NCBI GenBank assembly: GCA_017654935.2
Contig: CM065700.1
Location: forward strand, 50,301,927 to 50,365,926
Source of the DNA: Phymorhynchus buccinoides
Lineage: Eukaryota > Mollusca > Gastropoda > Neogastropoda > Raphitomidae
Direction of reading: 5' to 3'
DNA: 64,000 bases
In this document: piece by piece, positions 49,284-61,948 of the stretch
Position numbering within the stretch: the first letter of the stretch is position 1
Layout: each line of letters opens with the position of its first letter
The notes under the pieces: generated by a model
The model's input: the letters and a program-made list of their open reading frames with translations, nothing else
The model's database searches: none
What the model was told of the DNA's origin: nothing
Program-made: the position numbers and the translations under genes

Positions 49284-49706
49284 TTAATAAAAAGCCTTGC
49301 CTGCACTGTTGAAGTCAGTTGGGGCGAGGTTCACTTTGGCTGAGCGGCCATTCCTCTGGCTGGCTGATAATGGCGGGGGGTGGGGTTCTTTTCTCCTGAA
49401 ATCTTTCTTTTCGCAGCTCCCTTCTTCTTCTGGCCATCTCTTCCCCCTTCTCTCTCCCTCTCCAATTCTCCCCCCTTCTCCCTCCCGCCGAGGTATCCTC
49501 GCCAAGGTGGCACACACCAGAAGCCGTTTGTTTCTACCTGTTCTGTCTACAGCAGATCCAGTGACGGTTGTCTGTGGACTTAGCACCGTCAATGTTGGGG
49601 GATGGGAGCTCCGCCTGATGAGCATTTCTACCTTGTCTGCCATCATGTCATTTGGCGACCAGTTACACTTTTCAAGGTCAGCCCCCTCTTGCCATGGTAG
49701 GGCCAC
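49284..49706 (-). other. Unassigned open frame in a GC-richer island
   Basis: A 140-codon minus frame (ending near 49284) overlaps a 167-codon plus frame in a locally GC-richer, CT-biased segment. Neither shows a domain I recognise. The bias of the CT-rich tract at 49430-49490 explains part of the openness. It could be an exon, a decayed element or chance. Confidence 0.2.
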
Positions 49707-49801
49707 GGATGATCCACTGCCTTCTAGATTTGAAGTTCAAACTTTCTTCGCCATATTGGATCATAAAGTTTGCCACGAATTCCTTATCATGACAAATTGA
49801 A

Positions 49802-50690
49802 ATTCCAAATCCAAATCGAAATTCAAGTTCAAGTTTGAGGTCGGACTTGGGCACCACTACAATCTGAATTCAGTTCTAGTAGACTAGTCTAGTTCCCATT
49901 CCGAATCAGGCTCATCTTATGATCTTTGTTAATTCTACTGTACAGGCCACAACTGATTTGGTTGTTTATCCACACAAATTCAATATTTTTCTGGCACAGA
50001 ACTTAACTCGAAAGATGGGAATAGGCCTACTACTGTACTAGACGCAAGCTTAGCGCCTGTTTTTTGAACTGCAGAGTGGATCTCTAGCTAAAGTTAGTAC
50101 GGAAAATGATGTTCCATGTCATGACGTCGAAGAGTTGTTTGCATCTCTACCTCTCATATGACGTCATTGTAGGCTTTGGCATGAATGAACAGCTATTCCA
50201 AAGTCAATTTTTTATTTCAACACATATGTGCAAAATATACATTGTAAGATAGAACTTTTTAATATGAATCCAACGGTATCCATTTTTTCCCTCTAAGACA
50301 ATTAGATCAGCTATGATTTTTTGAATATTTAATTTTTACGCTCTTTTTGTGTCATATTGCAAATTCGTGTATTATTCAACTTTAAAGATCTTCATATTAA
50401 AACTGATTAGGCCAATATAAACAAGTGCAGTTTCTCCAAGACAATAAGTATGTAGACTACATGCTTGATTTATTACAGAAGCCTGTTCCATTCCCAAGTG
50501 CCTCAAAATCACTTGTGAAGTTGGTAAAAATAGCGTTTTTGTGTGTACAGAATGATAACATGAAATTAGTAAATAGGCTAATTTCATATCTTTGGTCATA
50601 ATTGACCTACAGAACTGGTTTGGGTATCATTGGAATCAGAACGACAAGCTCCTTCTAATTATTGTACTTTCTAGTCTCGAAAATATTTTT
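49802..50690. other. Intergenic, no gene seen
   Basis: Single-copy AT-rich sequence. Two CRE-like sites lie at 50122-50128 (TGACGTC) and 50159-50166 (TGACGTCA), with nothing else to define a promoter. Confidence 0.4.
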
Positions 50691-51560
50691 TTTTTAAACC
50701 TTGACCTTGACCTTTCACCTTAAAATATGAACTTTTTTGCTTTGCTATAGACCTGTTATACAGAATTATTTCGAAATTTGTCTGATGGTACATTGCGTTA
50801 GTCTGACATGCCCAGTTGGGTAGCTATTGGTACCTATTGCCTTACTGACCTTGACCTTGACTTTGACCTTGAAAACTTACATTTTTGTCTTTCCGATATC
50901 TTGCAGTGTACTGTACAGAATTAGTTCAAATTTCGTTGGGCAGTTTATTACTAGAAGCTGATATGCCCGGCTAGGTAATCATTAGTAACTATTGGTAACT
51001 TTTATTTTATTGACCTGCGACCTTTGACCTTGAAAGTTTTTGTGTTTTTTCCTTTGCAATATCTTGCGATCTACTGTGCAGAATTACTTCAAATTTTGTA
51101 TCGTGATACATTGCTTAAAACTGGCATGCCAAACTGGGTAACTAGTGCCATGTATTGACTTTGACCTTTGACCTTGAAAGGTCAATGTTTTGCTTTTACA
51201 ATATTTTGTAATCTACTGTACATAATCACTTACAGTTTTGTAAGGTAGTATATTGCCTAAAGCTGACTTACCCAACTGGATAACCATTGCTAACTATTTC
51301 AATGTTGACCTTGACCTTTGACCTTGAAAGGTCAATTTTTGTCTTTGCAATAATCATGTACTGTACAGAATAATTTCAAATTTTATAGTGATATATTGCT
51401 TAAAACTGACATGCCCAACTGGGTAACTAGTGGCATGTATTGACTTTGACCTTTGACCTTGACAGGTTCATTTTTTTGCTTTTACAATATATTAATGTGA
51501 TATACTGTACAGAATCAGCTACAATTTTGTGCAACATATTACTTAAAAGCTGGTAAGATG
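50690..51560 (+). repeat. Degenerate ~145-bp tandem repeat with TGACCTTTGACCTT cores, about 6 units
   Basis: Units repeat in order: a (GACCTT)-rich core, a TTTGC(T/A)-containing stretch, AATAT.TTG, CTACTGTACAGAAT.A, CAAATTTTGT, a TTGC(C)TAAA.CTGACATGCCCAACTGG-like part and GTAACTA. Cores sit near 50700, 50848, 51012, 51158, 51306 and 51442. Looser core relatives continue to 51930. Confidence 0.85.
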
Positions 51561-51611
51561 ATACATTGGCTTTAAGTAATATGTTAGACTCTTAACTACG
51601 TGTACGTACAT

Positions 51612-51813
51612 CAGGGCTCCCAGGGGGTCTATGAAGCACTAACATTCTCAAGGACCCTCTAAAAGAATGTGCAGGGGGTCCCAGAGATGCACTAGAAAAC
51701 ATCTTTTTAACATTTGCAATGCCACTGGGACCCTCTATCCTGCCTCTAGGACCCTCTATACAGTAAGTGAAGTTCCTGTGACCCCTTGTTTTGCGGGACG
51801 ATTGGGAGCCCTG
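51612..51813. mobile_element. Short terminal-inverted-repeat element, copy D
   Basis: Same family as 8029-8246 but lacking about 14 bp after the left terminus. GTACAT occurs immediately on both sides, consistent with a 6-bp target-site duplication. It is inserted in the TGACCTT-rich repeat region. Confidence 0.8.
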
Positions 51814-51929
51814 GTACATTGACCTTGATAACCTTGACCGTTGGCCTTGTTTGTTTCTTTGCCTGCCAAAAAACAATTCACGTCAACTGCTTATTAACCT
51901 TGACGTTTGACTTTGAATGTACACGCTTT

Positions 51930-52624
<695 letters not shown>

Positions 52625-53149
52625 GATACTTTATTCAAGTAAAGTCCATAAGCCCTATAGAGCGAAAGAGAGACCTGGGAAGGAGTGGGGAGATGTGGGT
52701 ATAGGCCTAACTATAAGAACTTTTATTTGGAAGTGATTGACTAATTTTGTTTCCATGAATGTTCTTTCTATGCGTGTGCATGTTTGTCTCCGTATGTGTG
52801 TACGCATGCATGCAAAAAAGCATGCAAAAGTGCACACACACACATACATTAATGTTTTGAGTGTGCGCGCGTGTGAGTATGTGTGTTCGTGCGTGCGCGC
52901 GCGCGTGTCTAAAGCATTTCTTGAGACAAAATAATAAAAATAGGGCTATACAAGTCAGGCTAGAAATGATAGTATTTGAAAAAAATAATTATCGCTTTTA
53001 TTAATACTTGAGCAGAACTAGGTTTACATAGGCCTATTTGTAAGCATTAATGTAGGCCTAATGATCGACAGATCGACTGTTTACTTTTTTGGTTTGAGCT
53101 GCCATTTTGCACATACAAACACAGCTGTATGAGTGCATGGGTGTGTGGC

Positions 53150-53910
53150 TATATTGCATGGCTATATTGATATTCAAAATTGGATGGTTCAAAATAAACT
53201 TCAATTAAATGGTGAAAAAACCGAGGCAATGCTTGTAGGAACAAAAAACAAACTAGCCTCTGTTTCCATAGAGTCAATCCAACTGGGTAACAATATCATT
53301 CCCCTCTCAGACTCAGTCAAAAACTTAGGTGTGCTCGTCTTGTCCTTAGGAAGAAAAAGTTTGATCACGTTAGCCCTCTTCTCCGTTCTTTGCACTGGCT
53401 TCCTGTCGCAGACAGAATTGAGTATAAATTAAACACCCTTTGCTATAAATCTATCCATAAAGCTGCTCCATCTTACCTCTGCGACAATATTTCCATCTAT
53501 ACGCCAGCTCGCACTTTACGTTCAGTTTCTGACCCGCTTTCTCTCCAGATCCCTAGGTATAAGCTTTCAACTGTTGGTCGGCGCTCTTTTGCTGTCTCAG
53601 GACCAACATCTTGGAACAAACTTCCTCTTTCCCTCCGTCAGCGATCGACCCTCTCAGCCTTCAAATCTAACCTCAAAACCCACCTGTTCCCCCGTAATTG
53701 AGGCTCCACTCTCTTTCTCTTCTCTCTCTCTTGCCTTTAGGTCTGTTTCTGCTGTATACCATTTATGTCAAACGTGTGTGCTCGCTTTGTATTGCATTTT
53801 TGTTTGAATGCGTTATGAATGCTAACGTGTGTGTGCGCTTTGATTTGATTTATATCAAGATTCAGCGCCGTATAAATACCGTATGTTGTTGTTGTTGTTT
53901 GGGTGTGTAT
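53150..53910 (+). mobile_element. CR1/L2-type non-LTR retrotransposon fragment
   Basis: A 5'-truncated and internally deleted copy. The first frame has NWMVQNKLQLNGEKTEAMLV followed by VKNLGV, the region after the catalytic reverse transcriptase motifs. After a deletion (near 53337) a second frame has LHWLPVADRIEYKL, SYLCDNISIYTPARTLRS and WNKLPLSLRQ, and ends KTHLFPRN with a stop at about 53701. A 3' UTR ends in TATAAATACCGTATG and a (TTG)n tail (53885-53900), as in this retroelement group. It is not functional. Confidence 0.8.
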
Positions 53911-54333
53911 GCGTGTGTGCGCGCGTGTGTGTCTGTGTGTGTGCGTGTGCGTATTTGCATATATTGATAGAGAGAAAGAGGGGGTGGGGGGTAAGGACAA
54001 TATATAGAGAGAGTATGAGGTCAGGCATTTAGGGGGATTTCTTAGCCACACGTACCTATTGGACTTTCTGGGAGAGCTCTTCCTTGTGTTTAAAAAACTG
54101 TAGGCCCTAAATGGATCTCCAGCAACCCAGCCGGTACAAAATATCGGTACGTCGAAAAAATACTGGTATAATACCGGTACACATACCCAACACTAATTAT
54201 AATACTGTCTGAATCACTTTTAGTGGAAGGACGTTAAACTGTAGGACAAGAACAACACGCACATGCAAACACACGCACAGTCACGCACGCACTCACACAC
54301 ATACGCGCGCGCACGCACGCACGCACGCACACA

Positions 54334-54450
<117 letters not shown>

Positions 54451-54515
54451 TGTCTACCGGTCTCTTTAACAAGCTCGCGCACAGCACTCTCATTGCCACC
54501 GGCACCACCCATCAT

Positions 54516-54580
54516 GAGACAGAGTATGTGTAGGCCTGTCCCATGTACATGTACACACAGGCCTACACATACTCTGTCTC
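54516..54580. repeat. Perfect 24-bp inverted repeat with 17-bp loop
   Basis: The arms 54516-54539 and 54557-54580 are exact reverse complements (GAGACAGAGTATGTG..CCTGT). The loop contains the further palindrome ATGTACAT. Confidence 0.97.
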
Positions 54581-54719
54581 TATCGGTCTGTCTGGCCCTG
54601 GCAAACACATATACACACGCATGAACATGCACGCAAGCATGCACACACACACACACACACACAAACACAAACACGTGCACGCACACACATCCACACACGC
54701 GCGCGCGTTATAAACCTGT

Positions 54720-56090
54720 TCAGTATAATGCCCATGCGAAGAGAAAAATTGCAGATAGATCTATTATACCTAGATCTACTATATATAAGCGTAAATAATC
54801 ACAAGCTACGAGATCTAGATCTGGGTCTGACTTCATCTGTGAAACAATAAATTGATCACTGATCACGTGACCACAAGAAACTGATATTTCTGGATAACAT
54901 GAAAGTTATCATTAATAAGAAATATAGCATCCCGGCTCTTAAGCCTTTCCCTTATTCAAATAATACAAAGAAGATGTGCTCTGGGCTTCAACATTAAATA
55001 ACCAAGTAGATTTTCAGCACATACCCCTGCCACGACATCGTCACCAAAGGTTTTAGCTAGCTGGCCAGACTGAGCATAATAAAGTAGTGTTTTTTTTCAA
55101 TAAACATTTACTTCAATGCAAAAAATATTGGATTAAGCTAACAAGCAGACACCACTTTATCCACAGAGCTGTTTAACTTGACTGTCGATGCTCTAAGGGC
55201 AGTTATCCAGTTCGTTTTGTAGAACGACTGCCTTTGTTTACTTGACTCAACTCGCCATGACGTCGTGCTGCGTCATTCTGCTAGAACGTCGAAAAACCCT
55301 ACATGCTTGGTCTCTTTGACAGAAACTCTAAATTGGTCACTATTGATCTAGGCATTTATTTTAACTGAACTTTGCAGAAAAGATATTGATCTTTCGAATG
55401 AATATGGAATGCACGTGTTTGGTGAGAATACCTGGACAAACCTCCATTTAAAAGACTTTATTTAAAGCTTTCTCTTGGAATTTAGCGAATCAGAGTTAGC
55501 GCAAATCACTAGATCTACAATAAGCCTTCCCTAACGCCTGCATGCAGTTATTTTTAACGCCCCAAACTCCGACCTATTTAGAGTTTAGTTTTCCTGCACA
55601 CACTGTTGTAAGTGTTGTCTAAAGAACTTCTTCCGACGTCAGGATCAGCACAGTGGGTATGTTAATTCAACAGTTCGTTTTCAACATTTCTTATTAGTAC
55701 TAGCAAAGATACTGTATAGGGTACAAGTACAAAATAACAACACAGGAAAAGAGACAAAGGATCAAATGTTTCTTCTGTTAAGTTTTTATTTCCACCAGTG
55801 TAATATGCACCGATATATCATCAGTTAAAAATCGGTAAAATTAGATCTATTAGATCTATTTTTACTAAGCGGACAGCGTAATGACGCCAGTTTTGAGTTG
55901 CTAGAATGAATGAACGAATGAAATGGCTCTGTAGGATAGATATTGATTCGTCCTTTCTCGTTTCGCCCTCTCTTTGATGTTTGCTGCTTTCCTATAAGTA
56001 ATATATCCGTTTTTAAATGAATACGAATGCAATGAAATTTGTTGATAAAAATCCTTGAACTGTTAGTGTCTATAGGCCTATAAACAGCGT
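54720..56090. other. Single-copy stretch, no gene seen
   Basis: About 1.4 kb with few repeats. A TGACGTC site and a TGCGTCA site lie 10-15 bp apart near 55258-55276. No exon with matching splice sites was found on either strand. Confidence 0.35.
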
Positions 56091-56092
56091 GT

Positions 56093-56142
<50 letters not shown>
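56091..56142 (+). repeat. (GC)n/(GA)n microsatellite
   Basis: GCGCGCGC followed by about 20 GA units and a G run. Confidence 0.95.
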
Positions 56143-56145
<3 letters not shown>

Positions 56146-56911
56146 GGGGGGGGGCAAAGGGAGGAAGAGTGAGGCGGCATGCACATGCATGCACACAGGC
56201 AGAGGCCAACAGATGTGTCTGTAATCTCACACCTGCAGTGTTGGCCCATAACAATGCACTACGTCTCCTGAACAGGTCTGGAGTTTTTAATTAAAAAAAC
56301 CCCAACTACAAGATTCCAAGACATATATCATATAAATGCAAAATGTCTGAAAAAAATACAACATAATATTGTGTGAACCGCAATAAAAGTCTGCATTAAC
56401 AGATGGTGACATAAATCAATCACCAACACATTCTCTCCTACATCTCAAAGTGGCCTGTGTAGGCACATAATGCAGCCACGTGCACACACTCGCAGTCATG
56501 TACAGTTCAATTGTGGGTAAACGCACAATTCACATGCTCTCTCTCCCCCCCCCCCCCCACACCCCCCCATATACACACACACACGAACGCACGAGAGTCC
56601 AAATTCAGAATTATTATGTAGTAATCACAATGCATTTAACACAAACAGGCTAAAAGCAAGCAAGAACACACTTCATTATCAATGATGGATTTGAACCTTA
56701 TGTATGGAATATTTCACATCAACTACAGCTTAGAATGAGATGTTTCAGTGGCAAATTACTGCATCAAATAGTGTATCAAATACATCAGATTTTTGCGATA
56801 ACTTTCTATGACAATAAGTTGGGTTTTTTTGGCAGGTGAAGGCCTATGCGTGTTTAATTGGACAAAAAAAGAAAGAACAAAAATCCCAATACCAGCTATT
56901 AATTAATTATT

Positions 56912-56951
<40 letters not shown>

Positions 56952-57360
56952 GTATTTGTATTGGTGTGTCTGTGTGTTTGTGTGTGCTCGCGTATGAATT
57001 TTTGGAAAAGTGTGGTTGTGTTTCAGAGTTTGTGAATTAGTAAAGAATATACAATTACTACTTGACATTGCTTGCTACAAAAAAACAACAACAACAAAAA
57101 CCTAAAAAGATCGACATGTGGATCTTTTTCAATCGCAGAATTGAAAAAAAATTAAGAGAGGGTAATACTTTTTTGTTCAGATGTGTAAACTTACACTGCA
57201 CAGTTTTTTTTTTTTTTTGTTTTTTCCCCACTAGTTGCAAATACTGCATGATCTTTTTAAAAGTTATACGCCTACCATGTCTCTCCTATGTACTTTAAAC
57301 TTATTTTTTGGGTGCATGGGTCATGTCTATTATACAACTTATTATGCATAGTCTGTTGTT
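56143..57360. other. Intergenic, no gene seen
   Basis: AT-rich sequence with a poly-C run at about 56546-56557, (CT)n at 56912-56944 and a short hairpin (AAAAAGATC/GATCTTTTT) at 57103-57128. Confidence 0.4.
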
Positions 57361-58004
57361 GCGTTTACTACTTATTTTTTATAATCTGTTGTTGCGTTTA
57401 CTACATATTATTGTTGTGTGAAAAAGGGTGATACATGTGTGCCGTGAAAAAGGGCGATATAGGAATGTATGATGTAGCGTGCTTGCTTTCTTATATTGTG
57501 TTTATGGTGCATGGTTTCAGACTACATGTTAGTACTGTTCATTTTTCATTGTCTAATTACCTTATGTTTTATGTCGATGTGTTTATGTTAACGGCAAGTA
57601 TGAAAAATGGCAATCGTCTGTCAATAATTCTACCGTTGTAAAATAAAGTGTCATTTCATTTCATTTCATTTCATTTCCCTCTCTCTCTCTCTTCTCTTTT
57701 TCTCATAATAGTGTTTGCTATGCATGCAATGATTTTAATATTGTTGTCATATGCTCTATTGCTGAATTATTTTCTTCTTTTTTATACTATGGATGATTAT
57801 GCTTCATTTTTGTGTGTGTTTATCTGTTTATTAACGTACCTTCATATGATTATGTGTTTTAAGACTATATATATATTTTTTTTATTAGTATCAGTTCGCT
57901 TTAACGTTTCATCTATTTGTTTGTGTATGTTAATGGCAAGTATGAAAAATGGCTACTGTATGCCAATACTTTTACTGTTGTAAAATAAAGGTTCAATTCA
58001 ATTC

Positions 58005-58008
<4 letters not shown>
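57361..58008 (+). mobile_element. Two diverged tandem copies of a retroposon-like 3' end
   Basis: 57590-57675 and 57925-58008 share GTTAA(C/T)GGCAAGTATGAAAA, then a TGTTGTAAAATAAAG end followed by a pentamer tail, (CATTT)n in the first and (CAATT)n in the second. An AATAAA followed by a short tandem tail is the usual 3' end of a retroposed element. The 5' limits are uncertain. Confidence 0.5.

Positions 58009-58053
<45 letters not shown>
58009..58053 (+). repeat. (CT)n microsatellite
   Basis: About 22 CT units directly after the retroposon tail. Confidence 0.97.
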
Positions 58054-58058
<5 letters not shown>

Positions 58059-58084
58059 CTCTCAATTGATCTAACTTCGTTGTA

Positions 58085-58240
58085 AGATTGGGAAAATTAA
58101 GTCGGGAATTTTCAGAATTCTGAATTTTACCGATACCAATCCGGGAAAAATCAGAATTCCAAAATTTCATGGGAAGATTTCGAACTTTTCCAATCTTGGG
58201 AAAAATCGGAATTTTCCCGGATTCCAAAATTTTCCGTGAC
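58085..58240. repeat. Cluster of short GGGAAAATT/AATTTTCCC inverted repeats
   Basis: Repeated short motifs occur in both orientations (GGGAATTTTC, GGGAAAAATC, GGAATTTTCCC, CCAAAATTT, CAGAATTCTG). No known family. Confidence 0.6.
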
Positions 58241-59654
58241 ATATCAAGTCACATAATAATAATGAAAAATCAATAACACATGAATACATGTGGAGTGAGA
58301 AATATGAGGACTAGAATATATATGTATTTATGACTTTGAATGTGTGTGCATGTGTGCGTGTGCGTGCGTGCGCTGCTTGCACTCATGCGGCCTAATGTTA
58401 TCCATGACAGAAACGAGCAACGTGAACAAGACAGTGGGCGAGACTGAGTGAAACTGCAACAATTCTATTTCATCACAATGGAATCGTTAAGGCAAACAAA
58501 CAGAACATCAATCTATTGAGGACATAGGCCTAAGCATAATCATGCACGATGTATTAAGAATGTGCGCATGAAGGAAAATCGGGTGCCAGGGGATTTTAAC
58601 AGTCATTATTCACATCTTGCATCTGTCCAAGTTTTGTGACAGACGGCTTCAAGCAACATGGTTGCAAATAGGACTTTGTGAGCAGTTGATAAAAACGACC
58701 TTACAAACATACATTTGAGAGTATGCCTTCTTTCACGAAATCAAAGAACACAAAACGGCTCTGCGCAAGCGCGTGTGTACACACACACACACCTAACACT
58801 CTCATATGCGCGCTCGCACGTACACATATACACGCGCATGCACACAAACAAATATGCACGCAAACACATTTAAAGTCTGTTCATAAATGATATTATGTCT
58901 GAACATAGAGACACAGAACCAAACTTAGCCTATGCATGGACACATATACATATACTCCCCAAAATATGGTTGTGTAAACGTTAAATATCAACTATGCATA
59001 CGGATCTAAGACCTTAGCTTACATAATAAGCCTATAATACGTATTATTAGTTCTGTATTTCAAAAATGAAAAAAACCCAAGTCAAAGTATTCAACCATTC
59101 AGCCATCAATATATTAAAACTTGTAACATGGCATTATTTGAAACATTTGCAATAAGCTTCAAAACATTCATATCCGTGCCTCTATGTGTTATGGCAATGC
59201 AATATTCAACTCATATTTCAGCTACCACTGTTTTAACATAGCATGATAATTTGAAGAGAGTAAATGAAGCAAGAAAATAAACGGAAACACGCTTATTCCA
59301 AGTTACATTTTTCATTTTTAAAGCAGGCTTGAACACGCTGCTCATTTTGCATCGCTATGAAACATATCAAACGTGAGTCAAACATGCAACGGATTGTGGA
59401 GATATGCATCCCACTTCTGTTTTCTCTTACATCTCTCTCTCTCTCTCTCTGCCTATCTGTCTGTCTGTTTCTCTCTCGTTGTAAGATTTGTGACTCTTTT
59501 GGTCTCCACATAGTCTTTAGATTTTCTTATGAAGATTGCATTCAAAAAAATCAACAACAAAAATGTACAGTGCACATACCAACCACATACAGTGAATGAA
59601 AGACGAAGTGACCAGAGAAAACACAACGATAGAACAGACACAGAGAGCCAGTCC
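58241..59654. other. Downstream flank of the ZIP gene, no exon seen
   Basis: AT-rich single-copy sequence with small (GT)n and (CT)n tracts (58335-58375 and 59432-59475). It may include the ZIP 3' UTR. No clear polyadenylation hexamer on the minus strand was fixed. Confidence 0.35.
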
Positions 59655-60038
59655 TTAGTCCAGCAGTTTGACACCGGCCATGCAGGCAAAGCCCAGCACG
59701 GCGCACAGCACTTTGGTTAACCCAAAGCCCAGGAAGGTGGCGCCCGCCTGATGGCTGTGCGCAAACTGCTGACCCAACACCTCGAAAAACGTCACGTACA
59801 GGAACGTCCCCATGGCAACCGCCTGCAGGGTTGACGACGCCAGCAGCTGAGCAGGGAGGTCCAAGTTCCCGCTGGTTACGGCCATGCCGACGGCTGTGCC
59901 GATGGGAGCGACGAGGGCGAAGAAGAGCATGAAGAGCAGAGGGCGTGTGGGGGCTCGCCCGGGATGGCTGGTGGCCGCCATGTCCAGGCCCAGGCAGAAC
60001 GCCACAATGGCTTTGTGCAGCGCTATGCCCGCCAGGAT
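59655..60038 (-). CDS. ZIP (SLC39) metal transporter, last exon
   Basis: Follows a CTCTTTGTGCAG acceptor (60039-60040) at phase 0 and runs 127 codons to TAA at 59655-59657. It starts ILAGIALHKAIVAFCLGLDM, where the LHK pair is the transmembrane-5 metal-site motif of ZIP proteins. It continues with hydrophobic spans RPLLFMLFFALVAPIGTAVG and LQAVAMGTFLYVTFFEVLGQ and a final span ending GVKLLD, so transmembrane helices 5-8 are present. The MGTFLYVTFFEVL motif matches the ZIPII subfamily (human SLC39A1-3 type). These proteins import zinc and related metals across the plasma membrane. Earlier exons lie to the right, apart from 60361-60465. Confidence 0.85.
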   Translation of the reverse strand: MLAGIALHKAIVAFCLGLDMAATSHPGRAPTRPLLFMLFFALVAPIGTAVGMAVTSGNLDLPAQLLASSTLQAVAMGTFLYVTFFEVLGQQFAHSHQAGATFLGFGLTKVLCAVLGFACMAGVKLLD

Positions 60039-60360
60039 CTGCACAAAGAGACAGCCAGCATGAGAGATGGGCAAAATCAACCGTGAAGGAAATGAACTAT
60101 GAAGGAATGGAATGTAAAATGGGCGCCTACAATACCTACAGCGTATCCTTTAAATGCAACATGCTCTAGGTGCACAAACGTTGCACCATTGATAAGTACA
60201 TAATGAAAGCCTTTCTGCATAGCAAGTGAAACACACATGCATGCAAGCTCATACATGCACACACACATAGGCACATAATCACACACGAGACACACATGCA
60301 CACCCGAGTGAGTGTGTATGTGCACACACACACACACACACACACACACAACATACATAC

Positions 60361-60465
60361 CCCCCAGACTTCAGTGGCAGTGTCCTGCAGTCCCACAGCC
60401 AGTCCATCAAACACGGTGTGAAAGGACAGGGCCGTCAGCAGCAACAGAGCTCGGATCACTGATAG
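60361..60465 (-). CDS. ZIP (SLC39) metal transporter, penultimate exon
   Basis: A 105-nt exon (35 codons, phase 0 both ends) between a TTATTTACAG acceptor and a GTATGT donor. It reads LSVIRALLLLTALSFHTVFD and GLAVGLQDTATEVWG. This is transmembrane helix 4 with the HxxxD/E-G metal-binding motif (HTVFDG) typical of ZIP transporters, and it joins in frame to the exon at 60038. Two decayed copies lie just upstream in transcription direction (60612-60690 and 60793-60866). The N-terminal exons (helices 1-3 and the cytosolic loop) were not found in the window. Confidence 0.85.
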
Positions 60466-60611
60466 CTGTAAATAAAGTAGCAAGCTGTTTGTGTTTGTTC
60501 ACAGTGACACACTTTCCAACACACTGTGCAAAAAAGGGCTATCACCAACAGTAGAACGTGAACTACAGAAACATGTAGATAAAGAAGCAACTTGTGTGTT
60601 TGCTAGTGTTT

Positions 60612-60690
60612 GCTAAAAATGACAAACTGTCAAGCATGGTGTGAAACGACAGGACTGATAGCAAGAGAAGAGCTCGAACGACAGAGAGCG
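60612..60690 (-). pseudogene. Decayed copy 1 of the ZIP helix-4 exon
   Basis: Encodes LSVVRALLLLSVLSFHTMLD and then diverges to SLSFLANT instead of GLAVGLQ. The acceptor AG has become CG and no donor is present. The metal-site Gly is lost. Confidence 0.75.
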
Positions 60691-60792
60691 GTATATAAGC
60701 AATCAAGTTCTTTGTTAGCATTTGTGGTAATGTCCCATATGTGCCGGGCTGGGCCAAGAGGACGTTAGACATACACTTTAATTCGTTAGCAT

Positions 60793-60866
60793 TTGTTAAA
60801 AACGACAAATTGTCAAATACGGTGTGAAAGGATAAAGCAGTCAGCAGGGCTCGAATCACAGAGAGC
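60793..60866 (-). pseudogene. Decayed copy 2 of the ZIP helix-4 exon
   Basis: Encodes LSVIRALLTALSFHTVFD, with a deletion in the helix, then NLSFLTNA. The acceptor AG survives. Its tail resembles that of copy 1 rather than the functional exon, so the two pseudo-copies share a later ancestor. Confidence 0.75.
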
Positions 60867-60974
60867 TTTGCACAGAGAAACAAGCTGTGTTGGTAGTAAT
60901 AGCTTTAGTAATAGCAAGCTGCATTTCCCACTGCTTGTAAAGAAAGGACTACGTGACAGCTTGTTTTGTACCTA

Positions 60975-61440
<466 letters not shown>

Positions 61441-61442
<2 letters not shown>

Positions 61443-61726
61443 TAATTCATTTTTAAAAGTGACGCCTGTCCCTCGCGAGGCTCCAGGCGCCATTACAAAG
61501 ATAAAAACCAACAGGTTTAAGAAAGAAGAGAAAGGAGACATACAAGATTAAAACATAAAAAAAGAACTTTGACATCGTAAGAACAAGATATCATTAGAAA
61601 ACATTAAAATTAAATACATGTGGGGAACATATACCCCCAGCCCCTCCACTCTCTCTCCATCCCCTTCCCCTCCCTCCCCCCCCCCAACCCCGCGCTCTCT
61701 CCCCCCCAACCCCCCCCCCCCCCAAA

Positions 61727-61730
<4 letters not shown>
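61441..61730. other. Spacer between two (CTA)n tracts
   Basis: Contains a short hairpin-prone GC segment (GACGCCTG ... CCAGGCGCC near 61461-61492) and a C-rich tract at 61650-61725. It may be an element fragment. No gene seen. Confidence 0.4.

Positions 61731-61948
<218 letters not shown>

Noticed and set aside
49297..49800. Plus-strand 167-codon frame as a gene
   Set aside because: It overlaps an equally open minus frame in a CT-biased segment, with no recognisable domain or splice signals. Listed only as an unassigned open frame.
52655..52934. Small Cys/Arg-rich frames near 52.7 kb
   Set aside because: Translations of GT/GCGT-rich low complexity, with no other support.
53133..53701. Possible host gene with frames SYLCDNISIYTPARTLRS and WNKLPLSLRQ
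   Set aside because: These are characteristic of the C-terminal end of CR1/L2-type reverse transcriptases, with a deletion and a (TTG)n tail.
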